Under the pieces are notes generated by a model, which ran no database searches, was not told the origin of the DNA, and was given only the letters and a program-made list of their open reading frames with translations. A stretch of 64,000 nucleotides of DNA from Jacaranda mimosifolia (Eukaryota > Streptophyta > Magnoliopsida > Lamiales > Bignoniaceae). Below, in pieces: positions 45,481 to 62,206 of this stretch (its first letter is position 1; each line of letters opens with the position of its first letter). The stretch covers positions 34,390,230 through 34,454,229 of the forward strand of contig CM032121.1 in assembly GCA_018894105.1 (NCBI GenBank), in the 5' to 3' direction. Position numbers and translations under genes: made by a program.

Positions 45481-47314
45481 ATGGTCAGACGTAGCGTCCG
45501 CCCAAAGTACCTCCGCCGCCAGAACTCCACCGTCGCAGATCTCGAAGAAACGCAAAACAGAGTCGTCATCAGAAAACCGCCGCCGCCGCCGCCGCTATCG
45601 CCACCCACCAACCCCACCACCACCGAACCCATCATAAATCTCTCCGATGTCAAGGCACTATTTTCATCAATCGCGACTCCAAAACTGATCAAATCAACCC
45701 TCACACTCGAGGCCTCTGCATTCGGGCCTATGGTTGATTTTGGTTCGTGGATCATGGGGTCGAGGCTGATGGACGACCCACTCGTCCGAAAGATGTTGTT
45801 CGGATTGACCGAACGTACTTTCTACGATCATTTTTGCGCGGGTAAAGATCTGGAGACGGCGAAAAAGACTATGGAACAGCTTTGGGAGTCTGGACTTAGC
45901 ACTATGTTGGATTATGGTTTGGAGCACGCTAATGACAACGAGTCAGGTGATCAAAATTTGGAAGAGTTTATCCGGACTATTGACTTGACCAAGTCACTTA
46001 ACACCTGTCCGGTGAGTAGTTATTTTCTGAACTTATTATGTGATTCGTCGGGTTTGACTAATTAACATTTTCTCCACATTCAACAGGTTAGCTTTGTAGT
46101 AGTAAAGATCACGGCCATTTGTCCTTCAAGATTGTTGAGGAGAGTAAGCGATCTATTGAGATGGGAGTATAAGGATAAATCAGTGTCTCTTCCATGGAAG
46201 CTGAACTCGTTTCCCATTTTTTCTGAATCGAGCCCTCTTTATCACACACCAATACGGCCAGAGCCCTTGAGCCGAGAAGAAGAGGACGATCTCCAGTTAG
46301 CATACGAAAGACTGATGACTATATGTGAGAACAGCTTAGAAGCTAACGTCCCTCTGCTCATCGATGCAGAGGATACGTCTATTCAGCCTGCAATAGACTA
46401 TTTCACTTATGCAGCAGCGATAGAATATACTGCTGGAGAGGACGAGCCTCTGCTATTCAACACGATTCAGGCTTATTTGAAAGGTGCAAAAGAGAGGCTT
46501 GTGATAGCAAAGAAAGCTGCAGATGAAATGGGAGTGCCTATAGGGTTTAAATTGGTGAGGGGTGCATATATGAATAGTGAGAATAAAACAGCTGCTTCTT
46601 TAGGGGTCGAGTCCCCAATTCATAACGGTATCCATCGTACTCATGCTTGTTATAACGACTGTGCTGATTTTTTGCTTGAAGAGATGGCTAATGGATCGGG
46701 TTCAGTCGTTCTAGCAACCCACAATGTCGAATCAGGTACTTTATCTATGGTTAAACAGACTTTCACTTTGGATCCTCTATTTCAATGTTCTATCAAATCT
46801 TATGTTATCTCAAATCCCATTTTATATATATAAATGAAGTGGAACAGGATATAAATACGTATTAGAATAGAGGATCTGAACTGTATTCTTGAAAGTATTA
46901 GTGTTCTTGATGGAAATGGTGACAAAATGCAGGACAATTGGCAGCTTCTAAGGCAAGTAAGCTGGGAATCGAAAAGGATAGCCCATATCTCCAATTTGCT
47001 CAGCTCTATGGAATGGCGGAAGCGCTTTCGTTTGGTTTGAGAAACGCAGGTTTTAGAGTCAGCAAATATTTGCCATTCGGACCAGTTGAGCAGATTATGC
47101 CGTATCTTCTGAGGAGGGCCGAGGAAAACAGGGGCATGTTGTCTTCTTCATCCCTCGATAGAACACTAATGAAGTAAATGAAGTTGAACTTATTTTAAAA
47201 ACTCTTAAGATTTATTGGAGTTCACATGTGATTGGATCAGTAGTTTTCATACCGTTTTATTTTGTTATGTGCAGGAAGGAACTGGTAAGGAGATTGACAT
47301 CACGAGTTTCTTGA
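45481..47314 (+). CDS. ProDH: Proline dehydrogenase, mitochondrial
   Basis: Exons 45481-46011, 46087-46735, 46933-47173 and 47275-47314 with GT-AG introns give 486 residues, close to Arabidopsis ProDH1 (499). It oxidises proline to pyrroline-5-carboxylate with FAD at the mitochondrial inner membrane, the first step of proline breakdown. The N-terminus (MVRRSVRPKYLRRQNST) is Arg-rich and acid-free, like a presequence, followed by a poly-Pro stretch. Family landmarks: STFYDHFCAG-like TFYDHFCAGKD, LLIDAEDT (about 267-274), KLVRGAYM (about 332-339), ATHN, and YLLRRAEENRG (about 451-461) whose Arg pair binds the proline carboxylate. The last exon encodes only 13 residues. No damage seen. A TATA box and an ACTCAT element lie upstream; AATAAA at 47520-47525 may be the poly(A) signal. 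Confidence 0.96.
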
Positions 47315-47674
47315 CACGTTCAAGATGGGATCTGTTTGTGGGAAACAATCCAACTTCGTGATTGATATTAACTGTAGATAATTGTATAAGTTGGGACTGC
47401 AATGATTTGCCAAGATTATAGTTAGTTTAATAGACATAGGTTCGAAAGAGAAGAAGAAGAAGATTATGAATCATTACAAAAAGAAAAACGGAGAATTGTT
47501 GTCTCCCTTCAGTTGGATTAATAAACCAGCGTTAAGAAGGATGCTATCCAAGTTCTTCTACCTATCAGAAGAACTTTTCTTTTCTTTTTTGTGTATTGTT
47601 ATTAAGTTGATAAATTTATGATCTATGTTTTGAGTTGCTATTAGCGTACATTTTGAACCTCGTAAATGATAAAA

Positions 47675-48045
47675 GAGGATATCTGGATAGGTTTATAAAC
47701 TTCTTAAAATATCTTATTTAATGTTTAGAAACTTATAAGATGTTATAAAATATTTGATAAATTTTTAAAATGATATCTTAGAAGCTCGCAAATTAAGATG
47801 ATACGGTCTTATAAGTTCTTTTTCCAAAAAAGAACAAAAAAGGTTCTAATTTATTTTTAGAATATTCGCAAACTTTTATAATTTTAATTATGTTAATTAC
47901 AAAATTCATATTACTAACGTCTTATAAATTCAATATTTTATTTTATCCAAACACTTTTAAAAATTTATTTTAAAATAAAATATAATATCTGATAAGTTCT
48001 AAAATATTACAAGATATATGAACTTATGAGATATTGCTCTCTATA
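47675..48045. mobile_element. Decayed MITE of the TCTTATAAG family
   Basis: Inverted AAACTTCTTAAAATATCTTA and TTACAAGATATATGAACTTA halves and internal TCTTATAAG motifs match the intact element at 28749-29136. The termini are too worn to define. Confidence 0.45.
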
Positions 48046-48118
48046 AAGTTGAATTTATGTCAAATATCAAACATGTTATGGCTGTCATGCCCTGAAATTC
48101 ACAACTTCAATCACTTAA

Positions 48119-48490
48119 AGGCCATTTGGATTTATTTTCTGGAGGAGTTTTCATTTTCTAATGAAAAGAAATAATAAAAAGTTAGTTATAAAAGTATTTT
48201 TGAAAATGAAATATTGTTTGAATGTTTTGTTTAAAATGTAATGATTATGTAGGGTTGAAAATGAGTTGTATTTGAAAAATATAGTGTTTTGTATTAAAAA
48301 TATGGTAAGTGTGAGTAGAAAAAAATGAAAAGTGATGAAAAGTGAAAATGAAGAGAGATTGTAAGAGTTTGTTTAGAAGAATATTTTGAAAATAAAAATA
48401 TATGTAAAAAAAATAAAATTTGATAGCTCTCTATTTTCATTTTCAACAGAAAATAAAAATGAATTAAGAAAATAAAAACAAATGGGCCCT
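48119..48490. mobile_element. PIF/Harbinger-like MITE with TAA duplication
   Basis: AGGCCATTTGGATTTATTTT at the left and AAAACAAATGGGCCCT at the right are inverted, with TAA on both sides (48116-48118, 48491-48493). Internal TTTTCATTTTC motifs appear in both orientations. 372 bp, non-coding, related in sequence style to 44122-44622. Confidence 0.8.
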
Positions 48491-48493
48491 TAA

Positions 48494-51400
48494 TCTGATC
48501 ATTCTATCATCCAGAGCAATTGTTGAAGTTAAAAAATGATGGGATGACATTTAAAAATATAAGGGGGGAAAAAGACAAAAAAAGAACATGCCGGCGCTCA
48601 TTTTTCAATAATTTGGACGTAAGGATCTTTCCAAAGAAGGCTAGAAAGTGGAATTCTTTATGAAAAATGCGCAAGCTAATAATGCACGTTTCCTACATGA
48701 AATAAAATGTTACATTGAAATTTATAAGGCAAAAAAACAAAGTTGTATTTGTGTTTCTCCTTTTTTAAGCATCCTGTTCCGTTTTGAATTCTTCTTAAAT
48801 CTATATTTTATCATTTATTTTATTTTACGTGTAATATAAAAGATTAAACAAAAGAGAAAAATAGTATTTACATACAAAATATGAAGTGAAAGCGAATAAA
48901 ATAATAGAATCATATTTGTACATGAAATTTCAAATAAAAGGTACATTGATACTTCCTCATGAAATAACAAACTAAGAGAACTCTCAACATTTTCTTATGT
49001 AAACAAAGAATACAATAATATGACAATACATAATCAAGTAATTATGAGGGGACTTTCCCCTTTTATGACTTGTGAAGTTTTAAATATCCAACTCTAATTG
49101 ATCTGATTCAAATGTTTGGGTTGACTCAAATGTTTGGCCAGCTAAGAACGATGCATTTTCTTTCTCTTTCTTATGCCTAATGCCTAAAAGCCTGCTTTTT
49201 GCTTTTTTTCATTCTAAAATTTCAAAATCAACTTAATTTCATGTGGGTATAAATTATACAATTATAATTATGTCCTCGTATATCTTTAAATAACATAATA
49301 CTTTATGTTTTGCATTCTTTTACATGGGTCTGTTTATATCAATCTAACTCAATTTGATCTTATTAACGGTTAATTTGAACTTTTCAAATCAAGACTTGAA
49401 TTGATTACGACTTTATTTGACCCTATTAATGGTTAATTTGAATATTTCAAATTAAGACACTCCGACAATTTGTTAACTAACAAATAACATGTTATTTTAA
49501 ATATTATATTCACATATTCATACATAATTTTAAGCAGTATAATTTAATATTTTTTCTAATATTTTCTTCTGCAATCATAATATTGACATCTTTTTATTTA
49601 CACGAACACGAACATCAAAGGTTTGTTTCAATTTAAACCATGAACCCACAGACATACAAATGTAGGGTGATATTAATGAATCAATTAGTCACTTGACATA
49701 ATATTGACTTGAACATTAAATTTTTTTACTAAAATCTATTCAATAAACCTAATCATTTTTTATATTTTTAAGAATCAACAAAACACGTATTCCTAATGCT
49801 TATCTCATCGAGTTGATGTAAACTTGTAGGAGGAATCTTTTCATTCATTTATGACAAAAATATGCTCACTACTATGTGAAATCAACATATTATGCTTGTC
49901 AAGAACCTCTCTTTTTTTCCCTTGCCTTTGTTGATCATCTATTGGCACAAAGAAGGACAAACACAGTGAAGAATGGCCCCATAGATAAGGTGGGAGTCAA
50001 TGTCAGGATTAGCTAATCAACTCAAAAATGTAAAGCAAAATGCTCCACCGAACTTGGATTGATAAGATTCTAAAAGCATTCAATTCTAAGAATCTTGATT
50101 GGGACAAGTCGGATGTCCAAATCATACAAAGAGTAGTCTAATCAATGTTTCATATGATTCCTGTCTGTAAAAAATTATTTGAGTCACCATTAAATCGTTA
50201 ATAGGCATCCATTGTTAGAAGTGTAGGACCCAATCAAAATTTGAAAAAAGGCGTGATGTATATTTAAGAATTTCGTGTCTTATTGAAAACGCTACTTATT
50301 ACGTATTGGTCAAATTATAATTTCATGCTATTTATTAATTAAATTATAAGTACTTAATTATCTGAAATTTAAATTACATATATTTGTAAGTGCGTTGAGC
50401 TAAATGTATCTTGTCCATGTAAACGAAATCTATTTACAAATAGTGCTTAAATTTGTTAGTTTACTATGCATTTAATTTACGCTTAAATTTGAACCTAGAA
50501 AATTATTATCTTATATCTAATTTATAAATTATTATAATTGATATGAGCCAAGGTAAATGAACTATAAAACTGAATCACAAACTAATTGTCTAAGTTGCGC
50601 CATGAGGTTCTGATGGAATGCGCCAAGTAAGTAAATTCATTTTGAACTCCGTCAACTTACTTCTCCTAACACTATAAATATCCCTAGGTTCGGCATTAAT
50701 ATAGGGAACATAATTTTTGTGGTTCTTAATTTTCTCTGTGTACATTACTCTCTTTTACAAATGATGATTTGAGCATAGGATGATTTTTAATTGAAATCAC
50801 ACCGACACTCAACCTTTTAATGTGAATTTCAAGATCATGTGCTATTTGTTTCACGAAAGATATCAAAATGATTAAAAATAATTTTGTACTCAAATAATTA
50901 TTAATTTGAGTAATTTGTGTTGGATTTAAAAATAATAATCATTATGAGGTTATCTCTTGCGTAATTAGTTTAGTTGCGAAACCGTATGAAGAACCAACTA
51001 CTTTTATTGTTTTGGCTTGTTGTATGAATCTTACTCCACTCCCGGACCACCTCCCAAACAAAACACCCACCCAAAAAAGACAAGAATTTTTTTTAAAAAA
51101 AAAAAAAATCTTAAAAGAACATGATTTTGTTTTGGTTTGGCCTAGTACCATGTTAGTTTCAACTTTCATTTTTCTTTCATTTTGTTTCAGAACTGAATCA
51201 TATTTTTGTGGACTTTGTATTTGGTGTGGATATCGAAAAATTTGCTCTTGATATGGATTCGAACGTCTTTAGTATATGTTTCGATTCAAATTCTGTGCTC
51301 AACTATAAATTGTTGGGAACACTAGTGTATTCGCCAGCCAAAATATTTCAATATTCAAATCAATATTCAATAGAAGAAGAAATTCTACAAAAAGAATTAT

Positions 51401-52992
51401 GGAAACTTTAAGATAGAGATTGCGTGCCTAGTGGTCCATAACTAGATATATTTATAATAATAAGTCATAGAGTTTGATAGAGTTAAATATCTTGAGATAG
51501 AGCCGATGGGGACTAATCTGATAATATTTTTTAATATGATAAAACCCTGTAAATTTAAAGATAACTGCATGGGTTTCTATTTATGGCCCATTTAGTTTAT
51601 TTATGCAACCTTGGGAAAAGTTAAAAAGTCATATGCCTCAAACGACCAAATAGGGTGTTTGGATCATGTCTTGAGATAAAAAGTCAATCAATTTAAACTA
51701 TGTAATTTATAGTTGATGAATTTAAATTGGTTTAATTTTATTATAAATTTAATTCAATTCAATTTATTTTAAATTAATTTGAATTATATCCATTAATTCG
51801 ACTTTTAAATTTAAATTTAAATTTTTTCTAAAATATTTGATAAGTTACTATTAATAATTAAATCAATAGATTATAGTCTTCATTTGGTAGTTGAGCTTCT
51901 TGCTTAACAATTTAATCAATATTTTTTTTAATCAATATTCATCAAGCTCAGTTGCACGGACCTGTGATCCTAGCGGAGATGACATGGGGCCGAAGCAACT
52001 TTGATTGCACAAATCCTAACCCTATATCAAGGGTGGATTCGAGGCTGCAGAGAGTATTTAGAGCAGATTGAGAACTATCGTCTTTCCCTTTGCCCAAATT
52101 AAAAGAAAAAAAAAATCAATTTAATCAATATTAAAATTACTAGCCTTGTAGAATGAAATTAAATTCTGAAAGAAGATATAAACTACAAAACTATAAGTCC
52201 ACAACAATAATGCATAAAAATAAATAACATAAACTATAGCAAGTCAATACTTATGACAGCCCTAGATTTAGTTTTATTTTAGTTTATTTATGGTATTCTA
52301 TAATTATAATATATATATATATATTAATATTATTCCCATATAAAAATTTGATTTGATATTTAATTTATTTTTTTATTTTTTGGTATAGATTCATCCATTT
52401 TTTTTCAATTGAATTGACTTTGAATACCCCTAAAAGAAAAGACCTCTCATATGAGATCCATGGATTCTATTATTATATGTAGAGAGAAAGTCAATTTTTC
52501 AGTAAAATACTCGTATAGAAATTATATAGGCATACGTATAGACTTACTTGGTACAACAGATACAAATACAATACTAGTACAACAAACTAATACGGAATTG
52601 ATAGATATTCATGATGACAAATTATTGAATTTTGTGTATCGCTTGTATGTGGACTTTCAGGTTTCTCTTGAGAGAATAAGATGGCAAAACTTTAGAAGGA
52701 AAAGAGAAAACGATCAAAAATGCAGTTCAAATCATCCCTTATGAGGTCTTTATCAGTTTCACTCTTATTTTGCATCATGTGAGCACATCTGGATCTGCAA
52801 AAGGTATCACTCAGCTGTTCCCCCTAACCACAACTGATCCCCTGCTTAAGGAAGGATCCTATAGAACATTATATAAGTTCAATCGACAGTTGAATCCAAG
52901 TTCTCAGCTAACGATGATCAAAATGTACTTCATTTAAATATTATGCACTCAATAACATCTCAGCCGACTACAAGAAAAAACATACTATTAGC
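48494..52992. other. AT-rich intergenic stretch without a recognised gene
   Basis: Nothing firm. About 50580-50830 (CTATAAATATCCCTAGG followed by a CTCTCTTTTACAAATGATG stretch) has the look of a worn LTR, but no partner was found. Open frames at 51208-51411 and 52451-52744 have no recognisable domain. The last few hundred bases are probably the 3' UTR of the FTSHI3-type gene. Confidence 0.4.
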
Positions 52993-57257
<4,265 letters not shown>

Positions 57258-57261
57258 CTTT

Positions 57262-57371
57262 CTAGGAATAGAAAAAAGGAATTTCCATTAACCCAGTTCA
57301 AGATTTGCCTCAATTTACTCAAAGAAATTGAGAAAAATGAGTATTCAGTCAACTCAACAGTGTAGAATTAC
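57262..57371 (-). other. Likely 5' UTR intron of the FTSHI3-type gene
   Basis: On the minus strand AAGTGAAG|GTAATTC gives a donor and CTATTCCTAG|AAAG an acceptor four bases before the start codon. If spliced, an upstream ATG at 57410-57408 opens a 23-codon frame (MKKVFPSYYVQVKK...) that overlaps the main start in another frame. No transcript evidence is available. Confidence 0.45.
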
Positions 57372-57811
57372 CTTCACTTGGACATAATAAGATGGAAACA
57401 CCTTCTTCATGAGCTGATTGTGGAGCTTGAACAGATGGCGCTCTACGGCGACTCTTCTGAGGGGGAAGATAAGAGGAAATATGGGTTTTCAGAAGATCCG
57501 TTATCTTTGTGTTGGCAGGGTCATGGTCAATGGATTTTTGTGAATGTATCCACCAGGGGTGAGAAATGAAATTTCTGTATTTGTTGGGGAAATATTGAAA
57601 ATATTAATGAATTTTGGGGAAAATTTATAGTGGGCCTCAAGAAACTATATTGCATTGGTCTCTATTTTTGGGCTCAGCATTGGGTTTCTGAAAGTACTAC
57701 AATCTTCAATAGGTCTTGCACAAGATCCAATAAGCCCCACAATTTTATATTTTTATTCTAGATTGTACAAGCTTGCTACTGGGCTTGTATTACAATTCAT
57801 TAATAAATTCT

Positions 57812-58710
57812 GGGGCCGTCAATGGGTCGGATTAAGAATCATGCTGGATTTAAGTTCGAATTCAAAAATAATATGTTAGATCCAAATTTGATCCAAGATC
57901 TATCGAATCTGTAGTTGGTATAACTATATTCAGATTTAAATAAAAGTTGGATATCCATCGAATATCCAAAAAAATTCAAATTAGAATATTTGAAAAACAA
58001 TCATATATTTATTACTTTTCTAAAAATTTAGTAGAATCCAAATTCAAAACAATCATCCTTAAAAAAATATGCAACAGATTAATGAATAAATTTTCAAGTC
58101 TATTGATCACTTAAAAGCAATAATAGGATTTAATTTAATCACATTCATTCACCAAATCATTCCATTTTAGATTCTGTTGCTGATAATAGTACTTATTTAG
58201 CATTATAAATACATAGTTATATTTGATTATTCAATCAACTAACTATAGACTCAAAGTTTTATAAAAAAAAAACTCATTTTAATCAAATTGAGATTTGTAT
58301 TGCATTCTTGCCATATTATTGCATTCGACTCCTACTTATTATTCTTCCCGCATCATTTTTTTGTTATAAAAATAGAGAAATAAATAATGTATTATGATGT
58401 AAATAAGCTCAAAATCTAATAATTTATATGAAAAACACTTGATTTGATATATTGCAAAGGAGTTCATTACTTCCTTCATCCAAATATCCACATTGGCATT
58501 ATTATAGGATCCTGTGTATATATATGTAGAATACTAAATATATTTAGATTCGAATTATTAACGGATTGAACCGAGCCATATTCCTATTTGCTCCATTTGG
58601 ATTACGAACTTTTTTAATCGAATCATATCCATCGAATCTTTTATCGATTAAAGATTCAGAATAGTCGGATCGAATTCGAATTAAAATTCTCTCCATTGAC
58701 AGCCCCCTAT
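57812..58710. mobile_element. Decayed hAT-type element of the 9702/23348 family
   Basis: The left end GGGGCCGTCAATGGGTCGGA is mirrored by CTCTCCATTGACAGCCCC. Inside, GATATCCATCGAATATCC, GATCCAAGATC and TCGAATC motifs match the two hAT copies further left. No 8-bp duplication remains, and the right end was later duplicated. Confidence 0.65.
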
Positions 58711-59003
58711 TTATAAGTTTCTCAAAATATTTTATAAGATATTTAAGAACTTATACTATATCACAAAGTGTTTGATAATTTTTTAAAAAATATCACTTAT
58801 AAGCTCCCCAAATTTAATCGAATCTTTTGTCGATTAAAGATTCAGAATAGTCGGATCGAATTCGAATTAAAATTCGCTCCATTGACAGTCCCCTATTTAT
58901 AAGTTTCTCAAAATATTTTATAAGATATTTAAGAACTTATACTATATCACAAAGTGTTTGATAATTTTTTTAAAAATATCACTTATAAGCTCCCCAAATT
59001 AAA
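58631..59003. repeat. Tandem duplication of a 186-bp unit
   Basis: The block starting ATCGAATCTTTTATCGATTA at 58631 recurs at 58817 (ATCGAATCTTTTGTCGATTA), and both run through AAAGTGTTTGATAATTTTTT to AAGCTCCCCAAATT. The copies differ at only a few positions. The duplicated unit joins the hAT right end to the left end of a TCTTATAAG-family MITE. Confidence 0.9.
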
Positions 59004-59344
59004 TGTTAGGATTGTATAATTTTTTTTTAACAAAAGTAAGGACTTCTTAACTTATTTTTGAAATATTAAAAATTATTTAATTTTGATCATATTGATTATG
59101 AAGTTCTCATTACAAACATTTTGTAAGTTTTAAAGTCTTATTTTATCCAAATACTTCAAAAGCTTATTTATAAAATAAAATCTAATATCTTATAAGTTCA
59201 AAAAATATGTTATAAGATGTTATAGTTTATAAAAATTTTCGAATAATTTTAGCCAAATATTCTCCAACTTACTAGCTTAGTTGGTTCAACTCATAACAAC
59301 GAACAAATAGATTCTATACCCAGTCTCATTTGTTCTAATATTCT

Positions 59345-59742
59345 ATAAGTTAGAGGGTATTTAACTAAATTTGTACGAAGGATTTTATAAAATTTTACAT
59401 CTCATATGAAAATTTTGAAACTATAAGTGTTACATTTTTTTTATAAATAAGTTTTTGAATTGTTTGGATTAAAAAAAATTGGAGCTTGTGTGATATTAGT
59501 ATAAATAATTTTTTAATTAATATGATTAAAATTAAAGTACCTTGTTAAGATGCTTAAAGAAAAAGTTAGAAGCTCCCTATTTCTTTTTTTAAAAATAAAT
59601 AAATAACTTATAAAATTTTATTTTGGGAACTTAAAGTTCTTTTTTGAAAAAAAAAAATTACTGAACACTTTCTGACAACTTATAAATTCTCAAACATCTT
59701 ACAATATAATTTAAGAAGCATATAAACTCACCAAACATACTT
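59345..59742. mobile_element. MITE remnant of the TCTTATAAG family
   Basis: AGAGGGTATTTAACTAAATT at the left and GCATATAAACTCACCAAACA at the right are inverted relatives of the 28749 element ends. Worn duplications only; non-coding. Confidence 0.5.
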
Positions 59743-62069
59743 CTTATCTTCTCTAAACCTAGAGATGCTATGTATTATTAGGTTCCATTTACTTATATAG
59801 ATGGGATGTATCAAATTCATTGTTTACTTAAGTGGATGGAGTTAGTGGGATAAGTCCTAAATTGACAAAAACGTCCTTTAAGATGAAATGGGCAAGTAGT
59901 TTTGAGTGAATTGGGACATAATGAAAAACAATACTCATCCTTTGACACAATCAACCCAATTGATTATTCATTTCCTTTATTTCTCTCTACCATACGCCAA
60001 AATATTCACAAATTATTTTTTCTTACTTCCGGCAAATTAATTAATGGCTCAAATTAGGTTGCCAAACGTGCATTTTTCACAATTTTTGTGGTGCTCTGTC
60101 AAATTATAGGAATTTGATTTAATTGTCAATTATTGTGAAGAATTTCATTGTTTATTATTGATATTTGATATCTTCACAAGAAAAAAATAAATAAATACTT
60201 GGTTGATTATTTTGAAAAAATAATAAAATTGTAATTTCACGACATTGTCCAATCAAGCCACCCAGTTAGACTTTTTAATCACTATTATGACCATAATGGG
60301 TCATCTCTCATTTTATGTGAACAATTACAGGCCAAATATTTCTCGTTGGGCCATCATCAATCAAAGTAAATGAATGATGAAATAGGATGTGGTCTTTCAT
60401 CCTAATCCATCAAGTGAAGTAAATAAGACCTTAATGTTTTGATGGAATTTATGATGCCAAACTGACATTTAAGCAACAAATAGAATTCACTTTCGACATT
60501 TCAAAATTATAAAATGTTATTTTTGGTCAAAATAAAAAGAGATAATCGAGCCTATATTTCATTTTGGACCCTTTAATTTGAGTTGTGTTCCAGCACATAT
60601 TCTCTTATTAAACGTCAAATGCATGTAGCCCACAACCAAATATTCATTTAAAAAAATATTTTATACATTTAATATTTATTTATTATATATATAAAAAAAA
60701 ACACTAATTAAAGTAAAAACTTTTGAACGACTAACACAACCACGACCACATGCCCTTTTTTATCTGATTAAAGAGAAAATGACAAACTTTTTGCAATCAA
60801 TTGTGAGAGAGCATATTCTTTAAATATGCACATCTTATTTTACATGTGTATACCTACAATTGACTAGAAAAAATAATTAAACAAACACCACTAGTTATGG
60901 CAATTGCACCATATAATAAAATCTCCTAGTGTCTTATCATTTACCAATGACAAACTTTTTAGTAAGGCATACATCTTTTGGGCATGCTATGAAGATCATT
61001 GTCCCCACTAAGACAAACTAATCTGCATTTTATTTTACTTTATTTTATTTTATTTTTATTATTTTTTAGTCTTTGCGTAGGACAAAGTATGCAAATGCAC
61101 ATCCCAATATTCTAATTAAACTTTACAAAGAGCCAATCATTTTTGAGGAATCGATTATAGACAACATGTTTCTTGATAATTATTGTTAACCTTTTTCATA
61201 GAATAGATGCTTATCTAATTGTTAATACCACATTTTTGGAGCTACTATCTTAAATAAGTTTTTAGTTATGTTTGATTATCTCGTCGTTAAGCAAAGGAGG
61301 TATAATGGGTCCAATTTTTCATGGATACCAGCTCATAATGATTGTCTCATTGATATGGCACCCTTATCCTTTGAATAATTTAATAATAAAATCAATGTCG
61401 CTCGTCTCAAATGCGAAACAGAAAATATCAAGAAGAGTTGTGTTGTCTACAAATACTTTGGAGCATGCCGTGGTAGTAATTTAAAAACGAAATTTAATTT
61501 ATTAAGAATTCACAAATTATACATACAAATTTAATAACCAAAATAGTGTCCCATAGATAAAAGAATAAAACAGACATAGATTTACGTGGTTCGACAAATT
61601 CCACTTCCTCTGTAGAAGTTTTCTTTCTTCCACTATAAGAAAATTTTAGTAGTACAAGACAACTCTTAAATTTGACATATCCAAATCCAAAATAAAAAAT
61701 AATTTATACAATCACTCTCGTAACTATCAAAGAAATACTCACTCCACCACTTTGTATTACCCCACTCGTAACTCAAAACAACTACTGCATGAGTGTTGTG
61801 AGTCCCACTAGTGCAGAATCAAGCAATTGAATAAACACATCTATTTATAAAAGCAAACTACATGATCACTTCACCTAAATTGGAAAACCTAATACCAAAA
61901 AAAAACTCTAATTTGAGTTAAACTTGATCTCCAAAGAACAGAGTCAAATTCCAATAATAATAATTTAAATTACTCATAGATTTTGGTCAATCAACTAATC
62001 CTATATAAATACAATTTATTTATTGTTCAATTAGTTGAATCACTGGTTTTTTTTTTAACTATTGAATTA
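59743..62069. other. Intergenic, no gene recognised
   Basis: AT-rich with no supported coding frame. About 61570-61860 contains TTTACGTGGTTCGACAAATT followed by Cys/Ser-type short blocks; ACGTGGTTCG motifs are common in plant LTR retroelements, so this may be a worn retroelement piece, not provable here. Confidence 0.4.
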
Positions 62070-62087
62070 GACGTGGACCCTAAACTT

Positions 62088-62188
62088 TTTTTTTTTTACA
62101 CAAGCACGCACATTAGGAGCTCGTTCGGGCTTGAACTCCTGACTTGTTTTGTGGGAGGCTTATGCCATTGGGTTAGATGCCACTCGAC
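62088..62188 (-). mobile_element. Short tRNA-derived SINE
   Basis: On the minus strand a box-A-like TCTAACCCAATGG and a box-B-like GAGTTCAAGCCCG are followed by CTTGTGT and an A-tract (plus-strand T run). An 18-bp direct repeat with two mismatches (GACGTGGA--CTAAACTT) lies at 62070-62087 and 62189-62206. Only 101 bp, so it is a short or truncated SINE. It is a different family from the one at 2590. Confidence 0.8.
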
Positions 62189-62206
62189 GACGTGGATTCT
62201 AAACTT

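Noticed and set aside
45465..45927. Minus-strand open frames over proline dehydrogenase exon 1
   Set aside because: Antisense shadows of a coding exon with conserved protein sequence.
51208..51411. 67-codon plus-strand open frame
   Set aside because: Unrecognised and isolated in AT-rich DNA; length is expected by chance.
52451..52744. 97-codon plus-strand open frame
   Set aside because: No recognisable domain, AT-driven codons, no start or splice support, close behind the end of the FTSHI3-type gene; left unannotated.
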